NCBI RefSeq assembly: GCF_015832195.1 | Contig: NC_052018.1 | Coordinates: 68,943,666-69,007,665, forward strand | Source: Motacilla alba alba | Taxonomy: Eukaryota > Chordata > Aves > Passeriformes > Motacillidae | Length of the DNA: 64,000 nucleotides | Direction of reading: 5' to 3' | Shown here: positions 25,911 to 35,907 of the stretch, in pieces | Layout: the number at the start of each line of letters is the position of its first letter | Numbering within the stretch: the first letter of the stretch is position 1 | Notes under the pieces: generated by a model | What the model was told of the DNA's origin: nothing | The model's input: the letters and a program-made list of their open reading frames with translations, nothing else | The model's database searches: none | Translations under genes and position numbers: made by a program

Positions 25911-26030
25911 CTTAGAATTAGATGTGGATTCCAAAAAGCAAAGCCTGTTGCCAAATCCTTCTGCAGCAAGACACAATTTCTGTTGCTCCTTGTGAACAGT
26001 TGCAGTGCACTGCAGAACCACTTCATCATC
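25911..26030 (-). CDS. RYR2: RYR2 exon 2 (partial CDS, N-terminal domain of the cardiac ryanodine receptor)
   Basis: Read on the minus strand, this 120-nt block encodes 40 residues starting [17 protein letters not shown] and ending FLESTSNSK. This matches RYR2 residues about 17-56, directly before the exon 3 residues. It covers early beta-strands of the first trefoil (Ins145_P3_rec type domain). The acceptor is an AG (CT at 26031-26032 on the plus strand) after a long pyrimidine-rich tract in 26033-26060. The donor is GT (AC at 25909-25910) after an exon ending AAG. Both boundaries are phase 0. The visible difference from the human protein I remember is I to V in the TAT-H segment. No stop codon interrupts it, and it joins exon 3 in frame across an 18,881-bp intron. 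The size and phase match the human exon as I recall it, so the gene and exon assignment is firm. The initiator exon is not in the window. Confidence 0.96.
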
Positions 26031-26060
26031 CTACCAAAAAGAAAAAGCAGAAAAAGAACC
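26031..26060 (-). other. Splice acceptor and polypyrimidine tract of RYR2 exon 2
   Basis: On the minus strand a nearly uninterrupted T/C-rich tract of about 25 nt leads to GGTAG, immediately before the GAT GAT GAA codons of exon 2. It is a strong acceptor by eye. Confidence 0.92.
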
Positions 26061-29000
26061 AGGGTTATGTTTCTGACCCAGTAAGACCTATGGAAGCTTT
26101 TAGAAAATCATCGTTAAATGCACAAACTGTTGTCCCTGAACACAAGCAGAATCAAACCCCAGCGTTTTGGTTTTTTTTTTAATTTTGAATTGTAAATGTG
26201 AGCAAATCAATTAAAATAATTATAATAACTGCCTATGTGCTTTTTCTGTTTACCTGTCCTGGTAATAAAAGTCAGAGCAGGAGTTTTATTTTAATTACAC
26301 ACAAAGTACAGAGGAATTAGTATTTCTTTCATAGGTCAGTCATACAATGCAAAGAAGTAGAAAAGCTTCAAATCAATTAATTGATGGGTACCATATACAT
26401 GTGAATTAACTTGTTTGTGTACATACTGCCCATATTCTAGTTAGTGCAACTTGCTTAGAAGGTTGTAAAGCGATAAGTAAACAAAAGGACAAAACATTCC
26501 TCCTATCTTCAGCGTAATTTTGTACATATGGTTCATAAACTGGTGGTTTTGCAATAAATTGGAAAGTATAATCTTGTGCAAATAAAGGTTTTTTCTTGCA
26601 AAAAGCTAGTGCCTACTCACTGCCGCTCCTTGTAAAAGCTGTGGACAGAACTACCCACAGCTTCTTAACAGAAGGAGGTGTGGTGACTTGCTGAGACTTC
26701 GGCGAGCAAGGAAGGCAGACTTTGTGATAGAAGATAATAAAAGTATGATGACTAAGCAGACTGCTGAAGCTTATCAGAGAAAGTACCATCATTGTCTTAT
26801 ACTGAGTTTAATAGACTTTATGAACTTGCTAATTAAGTGCTCTGTGCTTATCCTAATGTGCAAGTGTATAAAGACAGGCAGGAAATACTCTGAATTAAAA
26901 GGGAAAATTAGTTATTGGGACAGCTGACCATAGCTCTGCTTGGTATTTCAGAGAAAGGAGGGTCTAGGAGGAACCAATGATATCTTGCACACAGCAAAGC
27001 AAACAGTATGTTCCTTAGTCCTTAATAAGAATTAACTAAAATTTTACAGGACTAATTAGGTGTAGTAATAGTTAAAGATCTTATCAACAAGCCCCAAAAA
27101 ACAGAGGCCGACCATGATTTAAATTACAGTTCTTCTGAGTAACACAATCAGCAGCTTGAGAATCTCTGCAGAAATATGGTCCCAGTTAAAGAAAGAAAAT
27201 TTCGTTGCAATAAGTCTATTTTCTAGCAAAGATTTTCTGTTTTAGGACAGAAAAAATAGCATATCCATATGCATTCTGCCAATTCATTTATGAGTTTCCA
27301 ATAATAAATTTCAAACGAATGACTATGAAGAGGCCATATTGAACACTGTAAATAAAATTCAATAAATAGTACAATAAAACTACAGGATGAAGCATACAAC
27401 TGGAAGCAGAATAGGCTAAGTCTTCAAAAATGCATGCATTAAGGCAGGAATGTTTACCAAAGGACTTGTTCTTATAGGCAGTTTGCTACAGAGGGACATT
27501 CAGAAAAGTTCATCAAATTAAATGAATGCCTGAATTTAAATTGAACTGAATAATTTGAAGCCACACAAACACTCATCCTGAATTAGGCTAGTTTTTCATT
27601 TGGTTCCATTTACTTCACTCAAATAATTTAACTAGACTAAATTAAATTGTATCTCAATCTGAAAAGAACGGGAGCTTACATAGGGTTTGATCCAACACTT
27701 GAAAAAAATAATTTCTTGTTACCCTTTTTTAATCGTCCCCATATGGAAAAGGCAAGTGTAGGTAAAGCAATTTCCCTTGTATACCAGCAACAGTGCCCAT
27801 GATGCAATCCACAGTCAATTGTCGAGGTGAAAAGTAATAACTGCTTCCAGTCAGGCATTAAATCCGAAACACGTAATGCATGCATGTGTTACTGGTGAAG
27901 TTCAATATGTAAAATCACAGCTAACAAAGAAAAATCCCTAAAGGCCAATATCAAGGATGAAAAAGACCACACATACAGACCTAACAGCTTTGTTGTGTAC
28001 TCTTTGTAAAAGTAATATCATCTATTAAAACCCAGAGCATTTGGGGGGGAGAGCAAGTGGTTGGTTGTGTTTATTTTTTAAAGCACTAAATTACTATTTC
28101 CTAATCTGTATTACATTTGATTCAAATTAAGTTTCTTTACAGGTTAAAAACAGTGATGTTAGACTGAAGCTATATAAAAACACTCTCCTTCATCTTTCTC
28201 CTCCTAGCCCTTCTTCCTGAAGTAACCCCCCCAGCAGAATCAAAATTTCAGTAACTCTGTCACCATTGTCTTAGAGTGGTCTCCACAAAGCATCACTAAA
28301 GATTCTAACATTGTACCTCCACAGCCAGAAGCAAACAACATAATAAGGCTACTTTCTACTGAAATGAACCGCTAATTTTGTTTTGTATTGCCCCATTTTC
28401 TACCATTGTAAGCTAGGCTTTAAGAGAACATCTGAAAAGTGTTCAACATACCACATCTACAAAAATTATTGTATACTGACAGCGGCAAAATATAAGTTGG
28501 TTTGGGGCAAGTCCCTGACAGACTTAATTTTAGTTAATGATCTAATGTATCATACTCTTCCCTGTAAACCAATTAAGCTCAATTACCAGGCACACATGTA
28601 TAATGCAGAAGCCGACTGCTAGTGAATTAAGAACAGGAATACAGCAAATGCAAAAGTTCTTGACACGCAAACTTACTCAATACATTTTGCAAACATTTTC
28701 CCCTTCTTTCTCTGTGCAGCGTATGGCATACACAGATTATTTTGTTACATACTTGGCAAATAAAAAAAAGACATTTTATAAATAAATGCTTACAAGTTAA
28801 TGAAAATCAATCACTCTCCCATACTATTTTCCAAAGTTTGTTTCTGGGTTGGTAGGACACGTTCATTAAAACAAATGAAATTTCAACTCTGTTATATTTC
28901 CTTTGTTTTCTATGGAGATGTTCACAATAAATGTTCTCTCAATTCAGGCCTCAGAATCACAGTGTTGTGGAACTTACTGTTCTAGTCCAGGTGGTGTTGA

Positions 29001-29071
29001 AACAACTAATGTTAAGAAAGATGTGATGCCATTGTCAGATCACATGAAAGGTCCTTACAGATAATGAGTGT

Positions 29072-29085
29072 CACACACACACACA
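29072..29085 (+). repeat. (CA)7 dinucleotide repeat
   Basis: Fourteen bases of alternating C and A. Confidence 0.9.
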
Positions 29086-29333
29086 GAGTTCTAAGTTACT
29101 TTGCATTTCTGCGCCCAGCATTACAGAATTGTCTCATATAGGCTCCACATTAGATTCAGTCTTCCAACACTTAATACATGTTCAGAAGATTACTACAGAT
29201 ATTCAACTTGATTGTGTTGCAGAATTATTTAAAGAAATGTAATGGAATAATGTAAGTGGGTAAGCAACTCAGCAGTGTTTTTCTAAACCTGTTTTCAAAT
29301 CAGCAAATGATAAGCAGTTTCAGTATAAGCAGA

Positions 29334-29377
29334 GCTAAAAATGCAATATTTCCTTGCTAAAAATGCAGTATTTCCTT
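29334..29377 (+). repeat. Tandem duplication, 2 x 22 bp
   Basis: Units 29334-29355 and 29356-29377 differ at a single base (A or G in the TGCARTATTT core). Confidence 0.93.
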
Positions 29378-29398
29378 ATCTTAAGTCACACCAACACA

Positions 29399-29419
29399 GA
29401 GACCTTCACTGAAGGTCTC
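29399..29419. repeat. Inverted repeat (10-nt arms, 1-nt centre)
   Basis: GAGACCTTCA, C, TGAAGGTCTC: exact reverse complements. Confidence 0.88.
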
Positions 29420-29999
29420 CTTGGTCTTGTACAAAGAACACTGCAATATGCATCATACTAAATGTCTATTAAAGAAAAAAATCTTTCAGATATTTTTACA
29501 TCTTGAATTATGAGACGTCTCAAACTGGTTCATTCCTTCCTATTATCTTCTGATATTAGATCACCATTGCTTTTCCTGTCAGGTCAACATAATTTATAGT
29601 TCAAAGGGCTGTAACTGTAACCTTCAAAAGTGAAGCAAATATATCAACTCTCTTCATACATGACTGAAAATCCAGGGTAGAAGAGGCAATGCACAGTTCC
29701 TGACCATAATGTTGGTGCCTTCTAAACACATCTGTGAATGTTATTTAATATTGCAGTAAACTAAACAGACAAAGATCTGACAGTTCAAGAAACCAACTTC
29801 AAGGACAGGTGTTTAATGCTAAAATGTAATCACTTGCACAAAATTTTTATCCATATGGAATATAAACTCTTGGACAGAATGTTTCAAGACACATAGAAGT
29901 CTGTGCATGTCTAGCTGCACTGACGATATGAAGTACATAGCCAAAAGAACAAAACCTAGTCTTTTGTAATGCAGTTATAGGTCTTTTTAATAGATCAAG

Positions 30000-30412
30000 T
30001 GTGGTCTTTAGGGTAGTTAGGATAAGTGAAGAGAGATGCAGAAATTTTGATTCTATGTTTCAGAAGGTTGGTTTATTATGTTATGATATATATTACATTA
30101 AAAATGCTAAATAAGAATTATACTAAAAGAACAGAGAGAAAGATTCATCAGAAGGCGAGACAGGAATATAATGGAATGAATAACAAAGTCTTGTGACTTC
30201 GAGAGAGTTTGACTCAGCTGCATCCTTGATTGGTTATTAAGTAGAAACACTTAACATGGACCAATCGAGGAAGCACCTGTTGCATTGCACAGCAGCAGAG
30301 AGTCGTTGTTTAGATTTTGTTCTGAGGCCCCTCAGCTTCTCAGGAGAAGAAAATCCTGGTAAAAGGATCAATCAAAATAACATGCTCTAATAAACAATAG
30401 CATGTCTCAACA
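30000..30412 (-). mobile_element. Solo-type LTR of an abundant (passerine-like) endogenous retrovirus, minus strand
   Basis: The plus-strand text carries, in order, TGTGGTC at the left edge, AACATAGAATC-like sequence ahead of TTTCAGAAGGTTGGTTTATT (the reverse complement of an AATAAA signal region), TTCATCAGAAGGCGAG, TTGTGACTTCGAGAGAG, GGACCAATCGAGGAAGCACC, TTGCATTGCACAGCAGCAG and CCCTCAGCTTCTCAGGAG. I recognise this arrangement, reversed, as an LTR that is very common in passerine genomes. No internal retroviral genes flank it, so it is probably a solo LTR or fragment. The right end is uncertain (30375-30412), where the match becomes loose. It lies in RYR2 intron 1 in the same orientation as the gene. 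Confidence 0.75.
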
Positions 30413-31228
30413 AATTTGAAATAAATGAATTTAGTATATACTCAATTTCATTAAAATTCAAATAAAAGCTAGTATCTATATGAACTTTAAAATTATTTTA
30501 ATTTAAAGCTCATATTCAAAACAACCACAACATATAAAGATTGTACAAAGTTTCTCATAGTCTTGGAAAAGCTTCAGTACAGCTTGGAAGAAAGGGCAGT
30601 AGCACAAACCCAAAATCCCTGCAGCCTTTTCCACTGACAGATATTTCTGCTACTCTTGTTTTTGCTGATTAATCATCACTTTGGTAAACATCTGCCTGTT
30701 TCCTCCATGGAAATTTGAAATGTTACTATTTTCATCCCAATTCCCTGTCATCATAGCAGCTTTCACTAGTAAGTCCAAAGACACTGCTTTGTCTTCTATT
30801 TTTCCAGGGTGTGGATACTGAAAGAAGAGGTATCTAGAGAGCAAGGGAAAATAAGTCCCAAAAAACACGCAAATTCTGTGCACACAAGGAAATGTCAGTC
30901 ACTACAACAACAATGGAGCACAGTCCCAGGTGTATTACATTTACTGCATCTAAGAGTGAATCTAACTTGGGAACGTGTCCATTTAGTTTAATGAATGATT
31001 CTTCTATTCATTCTCATCTACCCTTTAGTTCACAATCTGAGGTGCTTCACAGCACTAAGGAATTTGGAAGAGCAGTAATCTCCATCCCAAAGATGTGCAT
31101 GTGAGGAGCAAAGAGGATACTACCTAGCTACAGTAACAGAGCATGCCTACGGGATGACAGAACTGGCGTTCACATTGCCCAGCTGACTGATAACCTGAAC
31201 CAAAAAGCTATTCTCCTCCCCAAGTTTG

Positions 31229-31614
31229 AGGACTGAAGCACCATATCTATGAAGACAGGATTTGAAAGTTGAGCCTGTTCAACCTGAAGAAGAGAGGTTG
31301 TGTGGGGACCTCATGACAACCTTCCAGCATCTCTAGCCAGGGAAGTCAGCGAGGGACTCTTCATCAGGAACTGCAGTGATGGGACAAAGAGTAAAGGGTA
31401 CAAACTGAAAGAGGGGAAATTTAGGTTAGACAGTAGGAACAAATGTTTTACTGTCAGGATGATAAGACACTGTAACAGGCCCAAACCCTGGCGGTGTTTC
31501 AAGGTTGAATAAGGCCTCGAACATCCTGATCAAGTGGAAAATGTCCCTGCCCAGGGTAAGGGGGTTGGAACTATCTCTAAGGTCCCTTCCAACCCCTTGA
31601 CATTCAATAATTCA
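31229..31614 (+). mobile_element. CR1 LINE fragment, 3' end (plus strand)
   Basis: The segment matches the familiar 3' part of avian CR1 elements in order: a GAAGACAGG start, TTCAACCTGAAGAAGAG, GGACTCTTCATCAGG, AAACTGAAAGAGGGGA, a GTCCCTGCCC...GGGGGTTGGAACTA stretch, and TAAGGTCCCTTCCAACCCC near the end. It closes with degenerate copies of the CR1 terminal ATTCT-type repeat (31602-31614). It is 5'-truncated, as most CR1 copies are, and part of the middle (around 31470-31500) appears deleted relative to the consensus I remember. It is antisense to RYR2 and non-coding. An open frame at 31300-31512 is just translated CR1 untranslated sequence. Confidence 0.93.
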
Positions 31615-32514
31615 GTGGAAGGCACCGTGTAGCTAAAGCTTCCATAACAAGCCATATACAGTGCTTTAAGATGATGAGCAAGAACCATCTTGGAGTAAGC
31701 CATTAATCCTGATAAATCCATGTCTTTCAGCCAGTACCTAGTTCCCAGTTTTAAAGATACCACATCTCCCAGCATGAAGATATTCTGCTTTATGTCATGC
31801 CTGATATCTGCACTCACTCAAACAGCACAAGCTTTTGATAAGCACACTACAATATTATTTCTGATTTTTCAAGAATCATTCTGAAATTTCAGGTACATGT
31901 TATCTATGTCACAAAGCCCTGCTTATTTTTAAAACATCCAAATTTGAAAAGCAAGAACAATTATTGACTAAAAAGCAGAACACAGCAGATTTTTAATAAT
32001 ATCTATTCAGTAAGGGCTATACAATTCTTGTAATGAAATCTTTATACTCACAGAAACTAAATAAATAACTGAATAATTTAGTAGATGACCCAGTGACTAA
32101 AAAAACCAATTCTCACTTTTAACAGTGGCACAGCATTTTCTACAGCTAAAAATTACACCCAAAACCAAAATATTGCCAGTAATAGCCATAAATTGTCAAA
32201 CTGCATCCTTAGAACTGCATGCTGGAAGACCAGATTAATGAGGGAAGAGCATGGGTTTGCTCTCAAGGTATAATATTGAAACAGCAAGTTCTCAAGCTCC
32301 TTAATAGCACTTACTTTCATTTGCAGCAATTATTTGACTTCTCTGTGAAATATGCTCACATCTCCTAAGATTACATGAAATACATACTACTCAGTCAAGA
32401 AGAAGGTTAATTTCCCATGTCAAGATCTGGGCATTTTATGTTCCAACATAAATGTTTTGACTATGTGTATTTTAAAAAAAAAAAACAATTTGAAGTTACA
32501 ACTGGACAAAACCA

Positions 32515-32556
32515 CATACATACATATGTATACATAGGTATCTATCTGTAGGTATG
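32515..32556 (+). repeat. Degenerate TACA/TATG tetranucleotide repeat
   Basis: Imperfect succession of ATACATACATATGTATACAT followed by AGGTATCTATCTGTAGGTATG. The alternating purine/pyrimidine stretch is partly self-complementary. Confidence 0.7.
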
Positions 32557-33950
32557 TTTTTGTCACATTGTTCACACATATATGCATGCATATATTTCCT
32601 TTTAATAGTGTTACTGTGCCCTATTAAACCCTGAAAATTGTCACCTCCTATGTAAAGTCAGTTCCGATTAAGCCTTAACCTTCTCAATGTTAATTCTGTT
32701 AAAGAACTACAAGTGTCTGGCAATTCCCACAGGTGGGCACATCTACAGTGCAATAGCTGTTAGTACCTCTTCAACATGGATGTATCTGGGATTTAGAGGG
32801 TGGAGTACATTTTTTCCTGGAAACCTGATACAGTTGGTTTGTTTGGTTGGGTTTTCTTACAATACCACATTCATCATGTTTGATTTATTTTATTTTTATT
32901 CTGCACATTGCCGTCCTTGAAACTTTTAATCCATTCATATACTTCTAAAATTTCTCAATTCATTCATATCTGGTAATGGTTTAGGGGGGAGTCAAAAGAT
33001 AAGAAAGATTGAATAATTTCTTTTTTTTCCATTCTCTGAGAATGCAAAATACATTTTCCTACAGTATGTCATTCTCCTGTTTTACAAACTACCCATTACT
33101 ACCTCCAAGTGTTTTACTTTATCCATGCAAGAAAACCACAGTATTGGACCTTCTAGTCTTGCCACAATCTTCTGCAGAAAAAGGTGAAGATAAATAAAAA
33201 AGCAATATACCACAAGTAATACATTTATTTAGAAACACTGTATGTGCTCCAGCCTGAGATGCTTAAACTCATCACATCAAGACTATGACATTTGTGTTTC
33301 CCTTCCATTTCATGACAAAAACAGGCAACCTTTTTCAAGCATTTTCCTTGATTTTAGATTTTATACCTTATATTTTACTTCTTTGCAAAGAATGCAACAA
33401 ATAACACGAGTTATTACTAAATTAAATAATTTGCTGTGCTCTTCACAATCTGATTATACATAATTACCTCTCAAAGATATAATGCTGACTCTGAGTTTCA
33501 GTGTCCTGACAATATATCAATTCTGAAATGGTGTAGAGAACAGAGAGTGTCACATTTACAAAATTCTACATTCAAAGGTTAAACTTTGTAAGTTATGCTT
33601 GTACATTCAAATTCCTACTGTTGTTTTATATGACAAATACTGTAGCTAGTGGAAGGTTTCCTCAACTTCCATATGCTATAAATCAGAATCTCAAGACTTA
33701 AATATCTCAATTTTTAATAGGTCATAGAGGCAGAGTTCTGCTTCACTGCATCCAATTTACTGTTCAGCTGTGCAACTGAACGGTGCAATGGGAATAGGTG
33801 CCACACATACTTTATTCTATTTTGTAGATTTACAAATAGAAGTTTAGCCAGTACAAATTGCTTTCTGCTTAGGGAAACTGTAGAATACTTCTTGACTTAT
33901 AAACTTCACTTCAACTTCCTGTTGTCTTGTTGGGATAAACACTAGATTTC

Positions 33951-33998
33951 AGAGTAGAATAAAAGGTTTGAAAGACCTAAGGCTCATCTAGCACAAGA
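33951..33998 (-). repeat. Possible degraded CR1 3' terminus (minus strand)
   Basis: The plus-strand text resembles the reverse complement of a CR1 3' end: a TAGAAT-like start, then GGTTTGAAAGACC, TAAGG and CTCATCTAGCAC. The match is short and imperfect, and the rest of the element cannot be followed to the right. Treat it as tentative. Confidence 0.35.
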
Positions 33999-35863
33999 CT
34001 CATATAATTGCAGGCAACCAGTATGCTATATGCTAACAGCATAATAGGGTCCACAAATCAACTCCCTAAGATGATCCTAGACATCTGACCAGCAATAAAT
34101 TTTTTTAAAAAATCAAAAATCAGATGTGACTTTTTTTTTATTTTAGGCATCTGAGTAACATACACAACGGGTTTTGAGTCTTGACAGAAATACTACTACT
34201 ACTGGTTGCCCCAGAGCCTTTTCCTTCGGTGATTTAGAAGGTAAAAAGCTACAACAGAGAAGTCAAGTAAAAAGTTAAGATGGTGTTTTTCCTTCTCCAA
34301 GTCCCTGCAGACAACAAACAGAAACAAAGATTTATGAAACACTACATACATAGCAGGTGAGAACTGTGATCTGCAGAGATTAAATTGCTTTTCAACAGCT
34401 TTACAGAGGACAGCAACAGAACACTCAGAGGAGTAGCCTTATTGTTAATTCTATTCTTGACTGATCAGCCAGTCAACAAACTACCAAATTTTAAATACCA
34501 CTTTAGGACAATGACTCTAAAGTTTCTGACATCTGAACACAAAGACTGTGACAGAAGTAAAAAAGGCCATAAACTTGTGATTACTCTATCTGAGCTTGAA
34601 TCACAACTATACTATCTCCTTGGTTGCAGATCACCATTGCAGTAGTGCAGTTCAGCCATTTTGACTCTTCATTTTGCATAAGAGAATGACAGAGAGCAAA
34701 ACGACTAATGATACCTATAGAAAAAAAAAAAGGAAAGATTCAGGAATACTGCTGGGATGCAGTCTGCTTAGGTGGTGGGAAAACTTGGCAACACTGGTAT
34801 TTTTGTCACTAAAACATGGAAGAGAGGACAGGTAATACTGGTTCTTAATACATTAAAGAAATAAGCATTAGACAGCTGGGGAAAAGTTTTCAGAAAATAA
34901 AGCATTGTTATAGACCAGTTTAGAAGCCTAATCATTATAAGATTGCAAAAACTGCCCAAGAAAACTTCTTTCAGGATGATTTCTGCATAGCTGAACTTGT
35001 CTTAGGATGAGAAGAAGAGATTACTTTTCTGGTCACGCAATTGTAAATGGTCTGAACATATTTAATTGTACATGTTTTAGTTTTATCCTGTAGGAGGAGT
35101 AATTTCCTAAGAATTCAACCTTATTCCAATGGGATCCTCCTTTGAGAAAGAAAACCCCAGGCAGAACAGATGGAATTCCAAAGGACCTGATTAGCTGGTA
35201 GCTCTCAATACAGGACTATGAAGCCGGCTGCTAGTACAATAACTGTGTTACCCTCCTCCTCCTTCCCCAAAAAGTTCTAACTTAGTCATCAAAATAATTT
35301 GCAACATTACAGCAATGTCATAGCAATCTGCAGTACTAGAGACACGTGGCAGGGTTAAAAGAAAAGGAAAGCCGAACCTGAAGAAAATAGCCCATGTTGA
35401 GTCACACAGATTCATATTCTGCACTGGCAGAAAAAGTTTTCACTAAAGAACAATGACACAAAGAGCTTGTCAGAAAGCAAACACTTAGTACACGGGAAAA
35501 AAACTTGTTGCACACCACATGGATAGTGTGATGCTATATGACAAAGCAGAATTTATCTTGGAGCTGTGCTTCAACACTGCAGAGTGTCTCAGACACAGTG
35601 CCCATCCCAGCCTGTGCATTCCACAGCCACCCAAAGGAAATGAAAAACATGATCAGAAGGCAATGCACAGCTCCAGCACAACCAGGTAACAGTGCACCTT
35701 GTGTACTCTGAGAAGTGCTCCATGGAGAAACAAGCACAGCACTGGCTTTGGTCTGGCTGGGCACTGCTGTGGTATTGTAGGTGACTGTAACCTTCAGCTG
35801 CACATGCTGGCCAGACACCTCCTCAAGCAAACTACTTACTAGTGATAGCAACATGCACACAAC

Positions 35864-35907
35864 ATGTGTGTATAGAACATCTGAAAGCAGATGTTCTATA
35901 CACACAT
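35864..35907. repeat. Perfect inverted repeat (19-nt arms, 6-nt loop)
   Basis: Arms 35864-35882 and 35889-35907 are exact reverse complements (ATGTGTGTATAGAACATCT on plus) around a GAAAGC spacer. Pairing stops abruptly on both outer sides. Confidence 0.93.

Noticed and set aside
26735..26815. Box C/D snoRNA-like pattern (ATGATGA followed by CTGA motifs)
   Set aside because: It is on the strand opposite to the host gene, has no convincing terminal stem or guide segment, and the motifs are short enough to occur by chance.
28947..28990. Text resembling the reversed CR1 end (CAGAATCACAG ... TCTAGTCCA)
   Set aside because: Only two short motifs match and the part that should lie between them is missing. 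This is too weak to call.
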